This document shows, piece by piece, positions 1 through 10,562 of a DNA stretch of 64,000 nucleotides. The stretch's first letter is position 1. The number at the start of each line of letters is the position of its first letter. Source of the DNA: Pseudomonas rhizosphaerae (GTDB lineage: Bacteria > Pseudomonadota > Gammaproteobacteria > Pseudomonadales > Pseudomonadaceae); contig NZ_CP009533.1 in the NCBI RefSeq assembly GCF_000761155.1, positions 248,001 through 312,000 of the forward strand. Direction: 5' to 3'. A model generated the notes under the pieces. That model was not told where the DNA came from. It saw nothing but the letters and a program-made list of their open reading frames with translations, and searched no databases. Both the position numbers and the translations under genes were made by a program.

Positions 1-15
1 ATGATTGCGCCCGTC

Positions 16-32
16 AGCCCCGCCGGGGCTTT
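16..32 (+). terminator. Short hairpin, possible terminator of an upstream gene
   Basis: A 6-bp perfect stem (AGCCCC at 16-21, GGGGCT at 25-30) with a 3-nt loop is followed only by TT. It may end a gene lying left of the window. The remainder of 1-142 holds no recognised riboswitch or gene; a GGAG element about 8 nt before mgtE is its likely ribosome-binding site. Confidence 0.35.
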
Positions 33-142
33 GGAAAACCTCCATGGACTTACCCAGTAGTTACTCATTGAAGCTGTATACCAATCAAGAATCGACTGAT
101 TGATTCTCCCGGCGTGCCCACTGCTGGGAGTGGAGTTCGCCT

Positions 143-1591
143 ATGTCTGAAGTAGAAGCAAAAAAAACGCAGGAAAGCCTGCAGGATCGCCTGGCCCAGG
201 TCATCGACCTGTTGCAGCGCCAGCGCATCGTCGAAAGCCTGGCTCATCGCCAGGAAGGTCAGCACAACGAGCTGGTCGAAAACCTGGTTCACCGGCAGAA
301 CCTGGTCGAGCTGCAACGCAAGCTCGACGATCTTCACTCCGCCGACGTCGCCTATATCCTCGAAGCCTTGCCCCTGGAAGAACGTCTGACGGTCTGGCAG
401 TTGGTCAAGGCCGAGCGCGATGGCGATATCCTGCTTGAAGTCTCCGATTCGGTGCGTGAAACGCTGCTCGCCGACATGGACGACCACGAAATTCTCGCCG
501 CAGCCAAGGAAATGGACGCCGACGAGCTCGCCGACCTGGCTTCCGAACTGCCGCGCGACGTGGTTCACGAGCTCATGGAAACCCTGGATGCACAGCAGCG
601 CGAGCGCGTGCGTTCGGCCCTGAGCTACGAGGACGAGCAGGTCGGGGCCTTGATGGACTTCGAGATGGTCACCATCCGCGAAGACGTCAGCCTGGAAGTG
701 GTGCTGCGCTACCTGCGCCGACTCAAGGAACTACCTGGCCACACCGACAAGCTGTTCGTGGTCGATTCGGACGGCATTCTCAAGGGTGTACTGCCGATCA
801 AGCGGCTGCTGGTCAACGATCCGGATAAACAGGTGGCCGATGTCATGGCCAGCGATACGGTGAGTTTCCACCCTGACGAAGATGGCTACGAAGCTGCACA
901 GGCGTTCGAGCGTTACGACTTGATCTCGGCCCCCGTGGTCGACAAGCATGGCAAGCTGATTGGCCGTTTGACCATCGACGTGATGGTCGACCTGATTCGT
1001 GAGGAAAGCGAAAGCGAAGCGTTGCGCACGGCCGGTCTGCGCGAAGAAGAAGACATCTTTGCCTCCGTCTGGCGTTCGCTGCGCAACCGCTGGTCGTGGC
1101 TGGCAATCAACCTGATCACTGCCTTCATGGCCTCGCGGGTGATCGGTCTGTTCGAAGGCTCGATCGAAAAACTGGTGGCCTTGGCGGCCTTGATGCCGAT
1201 CGTGGCCGGTATCGGCGGCAACTCCGGCAACCAGACCATCACCATGATCGTACGCGCCATGGCGCTGGACCAGGTCAGCCACGGCAACGGCAATACCAAG
1301 CGGCTGATGCGTAAGGAATTGGGCGTTGCGCTGGTCAACGGCGTGGTCTGGGGTGGTGTGATCGGGGTCGTGGCGTATCTGTTGTACGGCAGCTGGTCGC
1401 TGGGCGTGGTGATGACGGCGGCGATGACCTTGAACCTGCTGCTCGCTGCGTTCATGGGCGTGTCGATCCCCATGGCCCTGGCCCGGTTCGGGCGCGACCC
1501 GGCGATGGGCGCCAGCGTGATGATCACCGCTGTCACCGACAGTGGCGGCTTCTTCATCTTCCTGGGCCTGGCCACGCTGTTCTTGATGTAG
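143..1591 (+). CDS. mgtE: Magnesium transporter MgtE
   Basis: This 482-residue protein is a Mg2+-gated inner-membrane Mg2+ channel. The acidic N-terminal superhelical domain covers about residues 40-155 and is rich in D/E. A pair of CBS domains follows at about 160-285 (ALMDFEMVTI; VADVMASDTVSFHP...LISAPVVD). The membrane domain fills about 310-482 with the pore signature GIGGNSGNQT near residue 355. Length and domain order match the full-length family. In the family, the cytosolic N and CBS domains close the pore when Mg2+ is high. The gene stands alone and converges on the large DUF6543 gene. I am very sure of the family; the transported ion is taken from family knowledge. Confidence 0.96.
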   Translation: MSEVEAKKTQESLQDRLAQVIDLLQRQRIVESLAHRQEGQHNELVENLVHRQNLVELQRKLDDLHSADVAYILEALPLEERLTVWQLVKAERDGDILLEVSDSVRETLLADMDDHEILAAAKEMDADELADLASELPRDVVHELMETLDAQQRERVRSALSYEDEQVGALMDFEMVTIREDVSLEVVLRYLRRLKELPGHTDKLFVVDSDGILKGVLPIKRLLVNDPDKQVADVMASDTVSFHPDEDGYEAAQAFERYDLISAPVVDKHGKLIGRLTIDVMVDLIREESESEALRTAGLREEEDIFASVWRSLRNRWSWLAINLITAFMASRVIGLFEGSIEKLVALAALMPIVAGIGGNSGNQTITMIVRAMALDQVSHGNGNTKRLMRKELGVALVNGVVWGGVIGVVAYLLYGSWSLGVVMTAAMTLNLLLAAFMGVSIPMALARFGRDPAMGASVMITAVTDSGGFFIFLGLATLFLM

Positions 1592-1598
1592 TCCAACA

Positions 1599-1654
1599 CC
1601 CCGTCGCCGGACCGCCGGACCGCCGGACCGCCGGATAGACATCCGGCGACGGGG
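1599..1654. terminator. Inverted repeat with tandem 8-mers in its loop, between convergent genes
   Basis: CCCCGTCGCCGGA (1599-1611) pairs perfectly with TCCGGCGACGGGG (1642-1654). The loop carries head-to-tail copies of the 8-mer CCGCCGGA (about 1612-1635), which can themselves pair with the right arm in alternative registers. It sits between the 3' ends of mgtE and the DUF6543 gene, so it could end transcription from both sides, but no clear T-run follows it on the plus strand. Confidence 0.5.
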
Positions 1655-1681
1655 TAGGACTCTTGTTTTCATCCCTTCGAT

Positions 1682-4600
1682 TTACGCCTGCACCCCCTCG
1701 AAGTGTTTCTTGGCCAACGGCTTGCCGATAGGCCCGCGCCAGATGCGTTGCGCCTCGGGGCCGTGCTCCTTTTGCCAGCGCAAGCCGAGCATGCGTTGCT
1801 CCGGGCGCTTGATGTGCGCCTTGTCGAATTGCTCGAAGGCGGCCCGTTCCCGGCCATAGTGGAAGTGGGCATACCACAGCGAAACGGGCGGCTGGACGCT
1901 GATATCGCGAATCACGTACTCCTGAAGAAAATCGGCTTCGGCGCGTGCGGTACCGATGGGGATGCGATCTCCCACCTTGACGATGTCCACTTGGCGCTGC
2001 TCCAGAAGATAGTCCAGGTACCCTTCGGTTGGCGTCTGGCTGCTCATCGCCTGTCGGATACGCAGGGCTCGACCTTTGGCCCGCAGCTCCTCGGCACGCA
2101 CGCGCAGACGTTGTACCAGCTCATTCGAGGGTTGCTGCTGCTCGATGGCTGCGGCGCGCAATTCCAGTTGTTTGCCCTGGTTGACCATCAGGTCTTGCAG
2201 GTTCGCCGGCGCCTCGCCCGGCACTGCATAACTTTCCACTCGGCGTTCATGGGCAGCGCTGGCATCCAGCCATTTTCGACCTTCGGCGAGCAGTTCGGCC
2301 AGGGGCTGCGAAGGCCCTGGCTGCGGCGCGTCCTGCAGGCGCCATTGGCCGCCTGCGCGTCGGTAGGTTTCAAGCCTGCCGCCGGTGCCTGTAAGGGTGA
2401 ATATCTGCTCGCCGTCTGCCTTGCGGCTTTCCTCGCCGATGAAAAAGTCATGCTCGTGGGTTTCGAACACCCGGCGGGTGGCAGAGCCAGGCTGCTTGGG
2501 CTTGCGGGAGACGCTACTCAGGTGCGGCATGGTTTTGTCCACGTGGTCGATGAGCCGATCCAGGGACTGGATGAGCCGCTCGAACGCCTCGGGGTCGAAG
2601 CGATCCGGGCGGTTGCGTATCCAGGTGTTCAGCTGCTTGCGGTAGTCGACATAGATCTGTCGTGAACTGAGCAGCACGCTTTGCCGGTCGCGCAACCCGG
2701 CCGTGGTCTCCGACAAGCGCAAGTGACTTTCCAGACCGTGGTGAAAGCGGTTGCGCATGGCCTGGGTATCGAGCAGGTGGAACATGTCCGAGATTTTGCT
2801 GACGTCTGCGGTTTCGTGTGCCAACTGAGTCAGGTTCGAGGCGCGGGCAATCTCCAGGTCAGCTGCACCCACAGCGTCCAACACCTCACGCAGGTGGGCA
2901 CGATCGCTGCGCAGGGTGACCCGATCGGCCCACGTTCGTGCGTGCTGCAGGCGCTGCTCCATAAAACCGTATTGCTGATCCAGGGTCAGGCGTGTGCGAC
3001 GCTGTTCGAGCATTTGCGAAAGAGGCAGATCGAACAGCTCGCCGGGCGCGCGGGGCTGGTTGAGCGTTTCGGTCAGCTCGTTGATCCAGCGTCCGGCCAG
3101 TTTGGCCTGGTTGATCCTACGGCCAGCGACGATGTAGGCCACTTCGCTCTGGAACTGCTTGTTACGCCTGAGAAAGTCGCGAGACACATGCACCTCATGT
3201 TCCTGCAGCAGCACGTACAGCGCTTCGGCCCGCTCGATGTCACTGGCGCAGGCCGCTTCGGCACTGGGGCGCCGCTGTGGGTCGGCAGCATGTTCCATGA
3301 TCAACGATTCATTAAGGTTCAACTGCTCGCGCAGTACCTTGTTTCCATGCTCGATACTGCTGGAGAGTTCGAAGTGGCGACGGTACTGGCGATCCACCAG
3401 CCAGCGCGGCAGGCGCTCGCGGATGGCGGCAGGCCAGAGCGGTTGCAGGCCATCGGCGGCGCGATGGCCCAGGTAGCCCAGGACGCCACCGCCGCCGGCC
3501 AGGCCGTCCTTGATCAGCGTGCCATACAGCGCACCGTGGGTTTGCCAGCGCCCGGTCGGATCCAGGGCGATGGGCTGGGCATAGCTCTTGCTGGCGGTGC
3601 CGTGCAGGCGCCAGGTCTGCGGGCTGGAGTGAAGGGTGACACGGTAGGGCTGACCGTCGCGCAGGATGAAATCGCCGTCGGCATGGCGATAGACAGCACG
3701 GTACAGACCCTGGGTGGCCGGTTTCAGCTCGCTCAGGTCCAATGGCAACCTGTATTGATAGCCGGCAAAGGGGTTCGAGCCGCCGGCCATGGCTTGTTTC
3801 GTCGCGACGGGTGCACCTGCGCGCCGTGCCAGCATCGACCACTGGCGACCGCGGGTCAGCAACCCGCCGCCGGGCGCGGACACAGCCCCGGGCACGATAT
3901 CGATGGCCGCATCGATCAGTGCCGCGAGCATGGCTTCGAGCTGGTTCAGCCCTTCACCGAACGCACCGGTGCGCAGTGCGCCGACTGCGGCGTTGGCGGC
4001 TGCCCAGGCGTCATACAAGGCCAGTGCAGTGCCCACGAACGGTAGCATGCCGAACGCCATTTTCAGGTAGTCGAACACATTGCCGTGGGACAGTGCCGCC
4101 TGCTCCAGGTACAGGGCATCGTTGCTGCGGCCACGCCGACGTTGGGCTTCGATGAGTTGACCCATGTACGCATCGAGCAGGTGGCTGGCCATCGAGGTCG
4201 TGGCCGGCCACGGGTGGCCGACGCCGATCAGCCCGTCGAACCGACGCAGCCCTGCCTGCTCGATGCGGGCCTTGTGGCTGGCGGGGCTGCCGCTAATCGC
4301 TCGATTGGCCAGGTAGTCGACCACCTTGCCGTCCAGGGTCAAGTCGAATAGTCCCAGGCGTGCGGCCGCAAGGCTGGGGTATTCGCGCAGGCAGCGATGG
4401 TCGGGAGCGTCCGGCAGGTAGAGCAGGGTCTGGCCGCCGTTGCGGTCGTGAACGAAGGTCACGCCGGACAGGGTGGTGGGGCGGTCGTCGGTATCGCGGC
4501 CGCCGACCATCAGGCGCGCCGGCAGCAACTGCACATCGCGGCCATCCGATTTGAAAGCTGCGGCGTTGCTGGCATCGGTGGCGAGCACTGCCAGGCGGTA

Positions 4601-6973
4601 ACCGCTGGCACTGATCCGGCCTTGGTGCCGGGCGTATTCACTCTGTAGGTGCAACATCAGACGCACGGGTTCGAGCAGGCATTCGCGTTGATGGGCGTTG
4701 GCGTACGGGTGCTGGCTGGCACTGCCGAGAAAGGCCTGGCGAATCTTGTCTTCACAGGCTTGTGCAAGGTTGAGGTCGGTGACTGTTTTGCGCACATAGC
4801 TCAGGTCGATACCGGCCAACACCCGCCCACGTTGTTCGGCGTCGGCGCCGGTTACCTGAACGCGCATGAAGCCCAGGCGCTGCAGCAGGTCGGCATCGAT
4901 ATTGTGCTGGGCCAGGTTGGCGAGCGGCCAAGACGTCCACGTGGGGCCGGCTGTGGCCGTGGTCTGCTGCGGTGTGCCCGGCGCGCCGGAACCGGCCACC
5001 GGGTGTTTGCGCTGGATGAGTCGGTCGGGAATGTCGATCAGTACATCCACCCCATCGGTCAGCTTGAAATCGCTTTGCAGCCGTTGCTGAAGCCGTGCGT
5101 TGGCAAACTGCCCCAGGTCCGGGAGGTCGCGTTCCAGTTGCGAGTTGGAGGCGCGCGCCGCGCGGATGTAATCGCTGATCAACGACTTCAGGCGCTGACG
5201 ATCGTCCATTCCAAGTGCCTTCAACCAACTCGGCGAGCCAGCGGTCAGGCTTTCACTGAAGCCTTCCTGGGCCAGCTGCACGTAGGCCCTGTCGCGCGCG
5301 GCATGAGCGGGCACCAGCAGGTGCTCGTAGGTCTGCGCCGTCAGTTGCTGCAAGCTTTCCAGACGCTCTCGCGAATGGGTGGCCGAGGGCAGACGCTCGA
5401 TGAGTCCGCTGGCCTGTTCCTCGCAAGCGTGCAGTTGACCCTGAAGGCCGTGGTCGAAGAAATCTCCGGTGATGGGGGACAGTTGCAAGGCAACGGTGTC
5501 GGTGTCGGCGCTCAGCCGAAACAGCGTGCGTTTGAGGTGAGCCAGCGATTCGAACGGCTCCAGACCACCGCCTAGCCCTGGCCAATAGGCCAGAACGAAA
5601 CCTTCACCTGCCAGGGCATTCGCCGGCATGAATGCGACCACGCCGTGCAATTGCTGAACCTGAGTCGTGCTGGCGGCGTCGCTCGCGCGGGTGAAGGAAA
5701 GTGACACTGCGCAGGCGATGCCGTGTTCGGCTTTGCGCTTGCTGGCTTGAGGATTCGACAGCATCGCCTGCATCAACTGCACTTGAGGAAGGCTTAACAG
5801 GCCCAGCGCTTCCTGCAGGGCGACTTCGGCGCGCACGCCGTCCAAGCGTGCCTGGTACAGGGCCGAATAGTGCGCATTGGGCAGATATCGCAAGCGATAC
5901 AGATCTTCCAGCTTGTCGGCCGCCAACAGACCGGCTGCAGCCTGTGAAGCGCGCGTCTGGGCATGGGTCAAGGCCGCGAACAGGGCTTTCAGACGCACCC
6001 ACCCAGGGCTGTCGGTGCCTGCCCGCAGGTCGTCTGCGAGCAGGTTCAGCATTGCCTGATGCTGACGCTTGAGTTCGGCCCAGCGATGGCTCTGTGGAAT
6101 GTCCGGACTCAGGCTGCCGAACGCTGCAAAATTGTCGGCGTTTTCTGTCGGCTCAGGCGTCTGGAAGGCGGGCAGGGTGGCGAAGGGCACCTGGCATGGG
6201 GGCTGGCGGGTTGCCGTGGTGGCTGCGCAGGCCTCCTCGCCATTGCAGGGCGTGGATGCGCGCGCGGCTTCCAGGTACCCATGGCGGCAATGGCTCAGCC
6301 ACTGCTTGCAGGCACTGGAAAGTCGTGCGGTTTGGTAGCTCAGTTCGACGGCCGTATCGACGGGCAGCGTTGTGCTTTGAAACACGCCAGAGCGGTTGCG
6401 CAACAGGTCGGTCTGCAACGCCTGGCGATCGGCGAAGGCCCGCAGCGCCGGGTTCTGCGTGGGTAGATAGAGCAGTTGCGCAGCGCTGTCTGCCGTTATG
6501 ACCAAGGCGCCGACTGCCCTCAGCTTGGTACCTTCGCCAGGCTTCAGCGCAACCGTCTCGACCAGGACCGGTTGCGTTTCGCTGTCGCCAGCGCCTTCGA
6601 GCAGCCTCAGCAGCGGCAGCAGTTGGGCGTGGGTCAGTTGGCCATGGTAGTAGGCCAGCTGCGCAGCCGCTTGCAGGTGATCGAGAAACGACTGTTCGGC
6701 TGCAACGCGACGCGAGGCTGACGTGTGCGGCGCACGGCCGTTCCAATAGTTGATCCAGCGCTGTTTGTGCTGCTCTTCGAGCGTCTGTTCGGCCAGTGCA
6801 GCAGGCGGCGGCAGAGGATCGATCGCACGCGGTACTTGCGCCAGCAGCGCCTGCAGGCGTGTACGTGCGCGCTCCCAGAGCAGTGAGCCTTCCTGCACCA
6901 GGTTGTCATGGCGCATCGGGTAGGCACGGTACGGCAGGGGGCGTGAAACGAAGAGGGTATTGGCATCGCTCAT
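1682..6973 (-). CDS. Giant DUF6543 / dermonecrotic-toxin-like protein
   Basis: With the chosen ATG (MSDANTLF) the product is 1763 residues. That start has an AGGAAA element about 11 nt upstream; the open frame extends 47 codons further toward metR, but those codons are Arg-rich and lack an obvious site. The protein resembles the large Pseudomonas proteins grouped as DUF6543 or dermonecrotic toxin domain. Visible features are a long charged helical N-terminal half, one hydrophobic stretch near residues 965-1035 (FGMLPFVGTALALYDAW), and two Y-x-W 'knot' segments typical of the family (GLYRAVYRHADGDFILRDG near 1080; a related GRLETYRRAGGQWRL near 1530). The tail is Arg/Gln-rich and helical. I see no Sec signal peptide, leucine-rich repeats or Rhs/VgrG partner. 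The role as a secreted or contact toxin is inferred from family naming only; no catalytic residues can be pointed to. Confidence 0.7.
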   Translation of the reverse strand: MSDANTLFVSRPLPYRAYPMRHDNLVQEGSLLWERARTRLQALLAQVPRAIDPLPPPAALAEQTLEEQHKQRWINYWNGRAPHTSASRRVAAEQSFLDHLQAAAQLAYYHGQLTHAQLLPLLRLLEGAGDSETQPVLVETVALKPGEGTKLRAVGALVITADSAAQLLYLPTQNPALRAFADRQALQTDLLRNRSGVFQSTTLPVDTAVELSYQTARLSSACKQWLSHCRHGYLEAARASTPCNGEEACAATTATRQPPCQVPFATLPAFQTPEPTENADNFAAFGSLSPDIPQSHRWAELKRQHQAMLNLLADDLRAGTDSPGWVRLKALFAALTHAQTRASQAAAGLLAADKLEDLYRLRYLPNAHYSALYQARLDGVRAEVALQEALGLLSLPQVQLMQAMLSNPQASKRKAEHGIACAVSLSFTRASDAASTTQVQQLHGVVAFMPANALAGEGFVLAYWPGLGGGLEPFESLAHLKRTLFRLSADTDTVALQLSPITGDFFDHGLQGQLHACEEQASGLIERLPSATHSRERLESLQQLTAQTYEHLLVPAHAARDRAYVQLAQEGFSESLTAGSPSWLKALGMDDRQRLKSLISDYIRAARASNSQLERDLPDLGQFANARLQQRLQSDFKLTDGVDVLIDIPDRLIQRKHPVAGSGAPGTPQQTTATAGPTWTSWPLANLAQHNIDADLLQRLGFMRVQVTGADAEQRGRVLAGIDLSYVRKTVTDLNLAQACEDKIRQAFLGSASQHPYANAHQRECLLEPVRLMLHLQSEYARHQGRISASGYRLAVLATDASNAAAFKSDGRDVQLLPARLMVGGRDTDDRPTTLSGVTFVHDRNGGQTLLYLPDAPDHRCLREYPSLAAARLGLFDLTLDGKVVDYLANRAISGSPASHKARIEQAGLRRFDGLIGVGHPWPATTSMASHLLDAYMGQLIEAQRRRGRSNDALYLEQAALSHGNVFDYLKMAFGMLPFVGTALALYDAWAAANAAVGALRTGAFGEGLNQLEAMLAALIDAAIDIVPGAVSAPGGGLLTRGRQWSMLARRAGAPVATKQAMAGGSNPFAGYQYRLPLDLSELKPATQGLYRAVYRHADGDFILRDGQPYRVTLHSSPQTWRLHGTASKSYAQPIALDPTGRWQTHGALYGTLIKDGLAGGGGVLGYLGHRAADGLQPLWPAAIRERLPRWLVDRQYRRHFELSSSIEHGNKVLREQLNLNESLIMEHAADPQRRPSAEAACASDIERAEALYVLLQEHEVHVSRDFLRRNKQFQSEVAYIVAGRRINQAKLAGRWINELTETLNQPRAPGELFDLPLSQMLEQRRTRLTLDQQYGFMEQRLQHARTWADRVTLRSDRAHLREVLDAVGAADLEIARASNLTQLAHETADVSKISDMFHLLDTQAMRNRFHHGLESHLRLSETTAGLRDRQSVLLSSRQIYVDYRKQLNTWIRNRPDRFDPEAFERLIQSLDRLIDHVDKTMPHLSSVSRKPKQPGSATRRVFETHEHDFFIGEESRKADGEQIFTLTGTGGRLETYRRAGGQWRLQDAPQPGPSQPLAELLAEGRKWLDASAAHERRVESYAVPGEAPANLQDLMVNQGKQLELRAAAIEQQQPSNELVQRLRVRAEELRAKGRALRIRQAMSSQTPTEGYLDYLLEQRQVDIVKVGDRIPIGTARAEADFLQEYVIRDISVQPPVSLWYAHFHYGRERAAFEQFDKAHIKRPEQRMLGLRWQKEHGPEAQRIWRGPIGKPLAKKHFEGVQA

Positions 6974-7110
6974 GTAGGCGGTTTCCTGATGTCGAGGCGA
7001 TGACCGAAAGGGTCGTCGCCCGGGCATTACGAACCGTCTGCGAGGGGGCAGGGCGCTACTTAGATAGCGTTTTCGGCCAGCGTTGCGCCTGCCGGACTCA
7101 ACTGCCGGAC

Positions 7111-8040
7111 TCACCGCACTGCGCTGACGCCGTCCAGGGTGGAGAACGAGGTGTCCTTGGCCGTGAGAAGAAAGTCGCGCATGTACGGCGCATCGAGCAT
7201 GTCGGTGCGCACCGCCGCATACAGCGTGGCGAACAGGCCCTTGTCGCCCAGGCGCTTGGCCTTCACATAGCCGCGCGAACTGTATTCGTGCAGCGCCCAG
7301 TGGGGCATGCCGCAGACGCCCCGACCGCTGGCCACCAGTTGCATCATCATCACCGTCAGCTCGGACGTGCGCACCTGCGCCGGCTCGATGTCGGCGGGCT
7401 CGAGGAAACGCGTGAAGATGTCCAGACGATCACGTTCCACCGGGTAGGTGATCAGTGTTTCGCTGGCCAGGTCTTCCGGCACGATAAACGGCTTGCCCGC
7501 CAGCGCATGCTGGTTGGCCACCGCCAGCATGGCTTCGTAGGTGAACAGCGGCACGTAGGTGATGCCTGGCAGCTCCAGGGGGTCGGAGGTCACCACCAGG
7601 TCCAGGTCGCCGCGGGCCAGGGCGGGCAATGGCGCGAAGGCGAAGCCGGAGGCCAGGTCCAGTTCCACTTCCGGCCAGGCATCGCGGAATTGGTCGATGG
7701 TCGGCATCAGCCACTGAAAGCAACTGTGGCATTCGATGGCCATGTGCAGCCTGCCCGCCGTGCCACCGGCCAAACGGGCAATGTCACGCTCGGCGCCGCG
7801 CAGCAGCGGCAACGTGGCATCGGCCAGTTGCAGCAGGCGTAGCCCGGCGCTGGTGAAGCGGATGGGTTTGGTCTTGCGTACGAACAGCTGCAGGCCCAGG
7901 CGCTCCTCCAGTTCCTTGAACTGGTGGGACAGCGCCGACTGGGTCAGGTGCAGGCGCTCGGCGGCTTCCACCAGGCTGTCGGCTTCGCGCAGGGCGTGCA
8001 GGGTTTTCAGGTGGCGGATCTCGAGCACCTTGGTCTCCAT
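7111..8040 (-). CDS. metR: LysR-type regulator of methionine synthesis, MetR
   Basis: The 309-residue protein has an N-terminal winged helix-turn-helix (about 5-65, with the [22 protein letters not shown] core) and a periplasmic-binding-like effector domain. Sequence character and its position divergent from metE identify it as MetR, which in other proteobacteria activates met genes with homocysteine as co-inducer. The start ATG is 94 bp from the metE start. Its stop lies next to the upstream reach of the DUF6543 frame, so the two genes are closely packed on the same strand. Assignment is strong because of the pairing with metE. Confidence 0.93.
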   Translation of the reverse strand: METKVLEIRHLKTLHALREADSLVEAAERLHLTQSALSHQFKELEERLGLQLFVRKTKPIRFTSAGLRLLQLADATLPLLRGAERDIARLAGGTAGRLHMAIECHSCFQWLMPTIDQFRDAWPEVELDLASGFAFAPLPALARGDLDLVVTSDPLELPGITYVPLFTYEAMLAVANQHALAGKPFIVPEDLASETLITYPVERDRLDIFTRFLEPADIEPAQVRTSELTVMMMQLVASGRGVCGMPHWALHEYSSRGYVKAKRLGDKGLFATLYAAVRTDMLDAPYMRDFLLTAKDTSFSTLDGVSAVR

Positions 8041-8070
8041 GAGTAGAACTTGTGATCAACACGAGAAGAT

Positions 8071-8083
8071 TGAGTTTGTCTCA
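8071..8083. promoter_or_regulatory. Candidate MetR operator
   Basis: TGAG-N5-CTCA is a perfect dyad in the 94-bp metR/metE divergent region, close to the published MetR consensus TGAA-N5-TTCA. It lies 52 bp upstream of the metE start. The match to the consensus is imperfect (G and C in place of A and T), so binding is inferred. Confidence 0.55.
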
Positions 8084-8134
8084 TGTTGCCCTGGTTGTCG
8101 ACAATGGCGCCATTACTTACAAGGAGCTGCACCC

Positions 8135-10444
8135 ATGGCACTGGCCCACACCCTCGGCTTTCCTCGCATCGGCGCCGACCGCGAACTGAAGAAGGCGCTC
8201 GAAGCGTATTGGAAAGGCGACATCGACCAGGCCGCGCTGCGCCAGACCGGCCGCGAGCTGCGTGCCTGCCACTGGCAGTTGCAAGCGCAGGCTGGCATCG
8301 AGCTGCTGCCGGTGGGCGACTTCGCCTGGTATGACCAGATGCTGGCCCATTCGGCCGCGTTCGGCGTAGTGCCCAGCCGCTTCGCAGGTGCCTTGGGCGC
8401 CGACGGCAGGCCTACGCTCGATACGCTGTTCGCCATGGCGCGTGGCGCCGGAGCCTGTTGCGGCGGTGCAGCGGGCGAGACCCGACATGCTCTGGAACTG
8501 ACCAAGTGGTTCGATACCAACTACCACTACCTGGTGCCCGAATTCAGCGCTGACCAGCGTTTCGTGCTCAGTTGGGAGCAGCTGTTCGAAGAGGTCGACG
8601 AAGCCATCGCGCTTGGCCACAAGGTCAAGCCGGTGCTGATCGGGCCGCTGACCTACCTGTGGCTGGGCAAGGCCAAGGGCGCAGCCTTCGACAAGCTCGA
8701 CCTGCTCGAACGACTGCTGCCGGTGTACGGTGAAATCCTTTCGCGCCTGGCCCGGCAAGGGGTGGAGTGGGTGCAGATCGACGAACCGATCCTGGGCCTG
8801 GATTTGCCCCAAGACTGGAAGAATGCGTTCGAGCGCGCCTACCACATTCTCCAGTACTCACCGCTCAAGAAGCTGCTGGCGACCTACTTCGCCAGCCTGG
8901 ACGACAACCTCGGCCTGGCCGCAGGCCTGCCGGTGGACGGCCTGCACGTGGACCTGGTGCGTGCCCCCGAGCAACTGCCGGCAGTGCTCGACCGCCTGCC
9001 CAGCTACAAGGTTCTCTCGCTGGGCGTGGTCAACGGCCGCAACGTCTGGCGCTGTGACCTGGAGGCTGCATTGGAGCAGTTGCAGCAGGCCCGCGCGCGC
9101 TTCGGCGCCAACCTGTGGGTGGCCAGTTCCTGTTCGTTGCTGCACAGCCCGGTCGATGTGCGCCGTGAAGACCGCCTCGATGCCGAACTCAAGAGTTGGC
9201 TGGCCTTCGCCGTGCAGAAGTGCGAAGAAATCGCCGTGCTTGCCCAGGCGCTGAACACGCCCGATGCGCCCCAGGTGCGCCAGGCGCTGGCGCAAAGTCA
9301 GGCGGTGCAAGCCAGCCGCGAACGCTCACCGCGTATTCACAAGCCCGCCGTGCAAGCGCGGCTGGCCGCAGTGTTGCCGGCCGATTGCCAACGTTCGTCG
9401 ACCTTCGCCACGCGCAGCGAAGTGCAGCGCGCTCAGTTGCGTTTGCCGGCATTTCCCACGACTACCATCGGCTCGTTCCCGCAGACCGCGTCGATCCGGC
9501 TGGCCCGGCAGGCTTACAAGGCCGGCAAGCTCTCGGCCAATGATTACACCGATGCGATGCATGTGGAGATTCGCCATGCGATCCAGGTCCAGGAGCGCTT
9601 GGGGCTGGATGTACTGGTGCATGGCGAGGCCGAACGCAACGACATGGTCGAGTACTTTGCCGAGCAGTTGGATGGCTATCTGATCACGCGTTTCGGCTGG
9701 GTACAAAGCTATGGTTCGCGCTGCGTCAAACCGGCAGTCATCTACGGCGACATCAGCCGTGAGCGCGCCATGACCGTGGACTGGATCACCTATGCCCAGC
9801 GGCAGACTGGCAAATGGGTCAAGGGCATGCTGACCGGCCCTGTCACGTTGTTGATGTGGTCGTTCGCCCGCGAGGACTTACCCCGGGAAGTGCAGGCCCG
9901 GCAGTTGGCCCTGGCGGTGCGCGACGAAGTGCAGGACCTGGAGCGCGCGGGTATTCGCATCATCCAGATCGACGAAGCAGCGTTTCGCGAGGGCCTGCCG
10001 CTGCGCCGGGCACAGTGGCCAGCCTACCTGGAATGGGCGGTGCAGGCGTTCAGGCTGTGCGCCAGTGGCGTGGCCGATGCCACGCAGATTCATACGCACA
10101 TGTGCTACAGCGAATTCAACGACGTGATCGAGGCCATCGCCGCCATGGACGCGGATGTCATCACCATCGAGACCTCCCGTTCGGACATGGAGCTGTTGCA
10201 GGCCTTCGAGGCTTTCGAGTACCCGAACGACATCGGTCCGGGGGTGTACGACATCCATTCACCGCGGGTCCCGGACACCGAACAGATGCTGCGCTTGCTG
10301 ACCCTGGCGGCAGCGCGCATCCCGGTCGAACGGTTGTGGGTCAACCCCGACTGTGGGCTCAAGACCCGTGCCTGGCCTGAAACCGAGGCGGCGCTGGTCA
10401 ACATGGTGGCAGCCGCGCGCCAGGCCCGGCAGCGGCTGGCCTGA
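8135..10444 (+). CDS. metE: Cobalamin-independent methionine synthase MetE
   Basis: MetE transfers a methyl group from 5-methyltetrahydropteroyltriglutamate to homocysteine, the last step of methionine synthesis, in the cytosol. The true start is the ATG opening [13 protein letters not shown], with AAGGAG 8 nt before it; the frame stays open upstream but that part is metR antisense. The product has 769 residues, the usual size. The N-terminal half is the folate-binding barrel copy and the C-terminal half the zinc barrel, with TTIGSFPQT, the HMCYSEFND segment (His and Cys ligands), [10 protein letters not shown] and the NPDCGLKTR segment (Cys ligand). It is probably activated by the divergent MetR. 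Confidence 0.98.
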   Translation: MALAHTLGFPRIGADRELKKALEAYWKGDIDQAALRQTGRELRACHWQLQAQAGIELLPVGDFAWYDQMLAHSAAFGVVPSRFAGALGADGRPTLDTLFAMARGAGACCGGAAGETRHALELTKWFDTNYHYLVPEFSADQRFVLSWEQLFEEVDEAIALGHKVKPVLIGPLTYLWLGKAKGAAFDKLDLLERLLPVYGEILSRLARQGVEWVQIDEPILGLDLPQDWKNAFERAYHILQYSPLKKLLATYFASLDDNLGLAAGLPVDGLHVDLVRAPEQLPAVLDRLPSYKVLSLGVVNGRNVWRCDLEAALEQLQQARARFGANLWVASSCSLLHSPVDVRREDRLDAELKSWLAFAVQKCEEIAVLAQALNTPDAPQVRQALAQSQAVQASRERSPRIHKPAVQARLAAVLPADCQRSSTFATRSEVQRAQLRLPAFPTTTIGSFPQTASIRLARQAYKAGKLSANDYTDAMHVEIRHAIQVQERLGLDVLVHGEAERNDMVEYFAEQLDGYLITRFGWVQSYGSRCVKPAVIYGDISRERAMTVDWITYAQRQTGKWVKGMLTGPVTLLMWSFAREDLPREVQARQLALAVRDEVQDLERAGIRIIQIDEAAFREGLPLRRAQWPAYLEWAVQAFRLCASGVADATQIHTHMCYSEFNDVIEAIAAMDADVITIETSRSDMELLQAFEAFEYPNDIGPGVYDIHSPRVPDTEQMLRLLTLAAARIPVERLWVNPDCGLKTRAWPETEAALVNMVAAARQARQRLA

Positions 10445-10459
10445 CACTGAACCAAGGAC

Positions 10460-10511
10460 CGTACAGCGGAGTTCATCAAACGGTCACAGAAGTGTGGCAG
10501 CGCGCTGTACG
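10460..10511. repeat. Long-range inverted repeat downstream of metE
   Basis: CGTACAGCG (10460-10468) and CGCTGTACG (10503-10511) are perfect 9-bp arms separated by 34 nt, followed by AAAA. They could form a weak hairpin after metE or be an operator for the following hydrolase; no T-run makes it a standard terminator. Confidence 0.35.
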
Positions 10512-10562
10512 AAAAGTCATCAGACTTGCGCCTCAATGGGGTTCTGCGTTCTGGTGTAAGTC

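Noticed and set aside
1..142. A Mg2+ riboswitch in front of mgtE
   Set aside because: The leader in view is short and lacks the conserved multi-helix M-box features.
1682..6973. An NEL-type ubiquitin ligase
   Set aside because: No leucine-rich repeats and no CxD-type active site segment can be seen.
7736..8134. N-terminal extension of MetE by 133 residues
   Set aside because: The stretch is metR antisense; the family start [13 protein letters not shown] has a clear AAGGAG.
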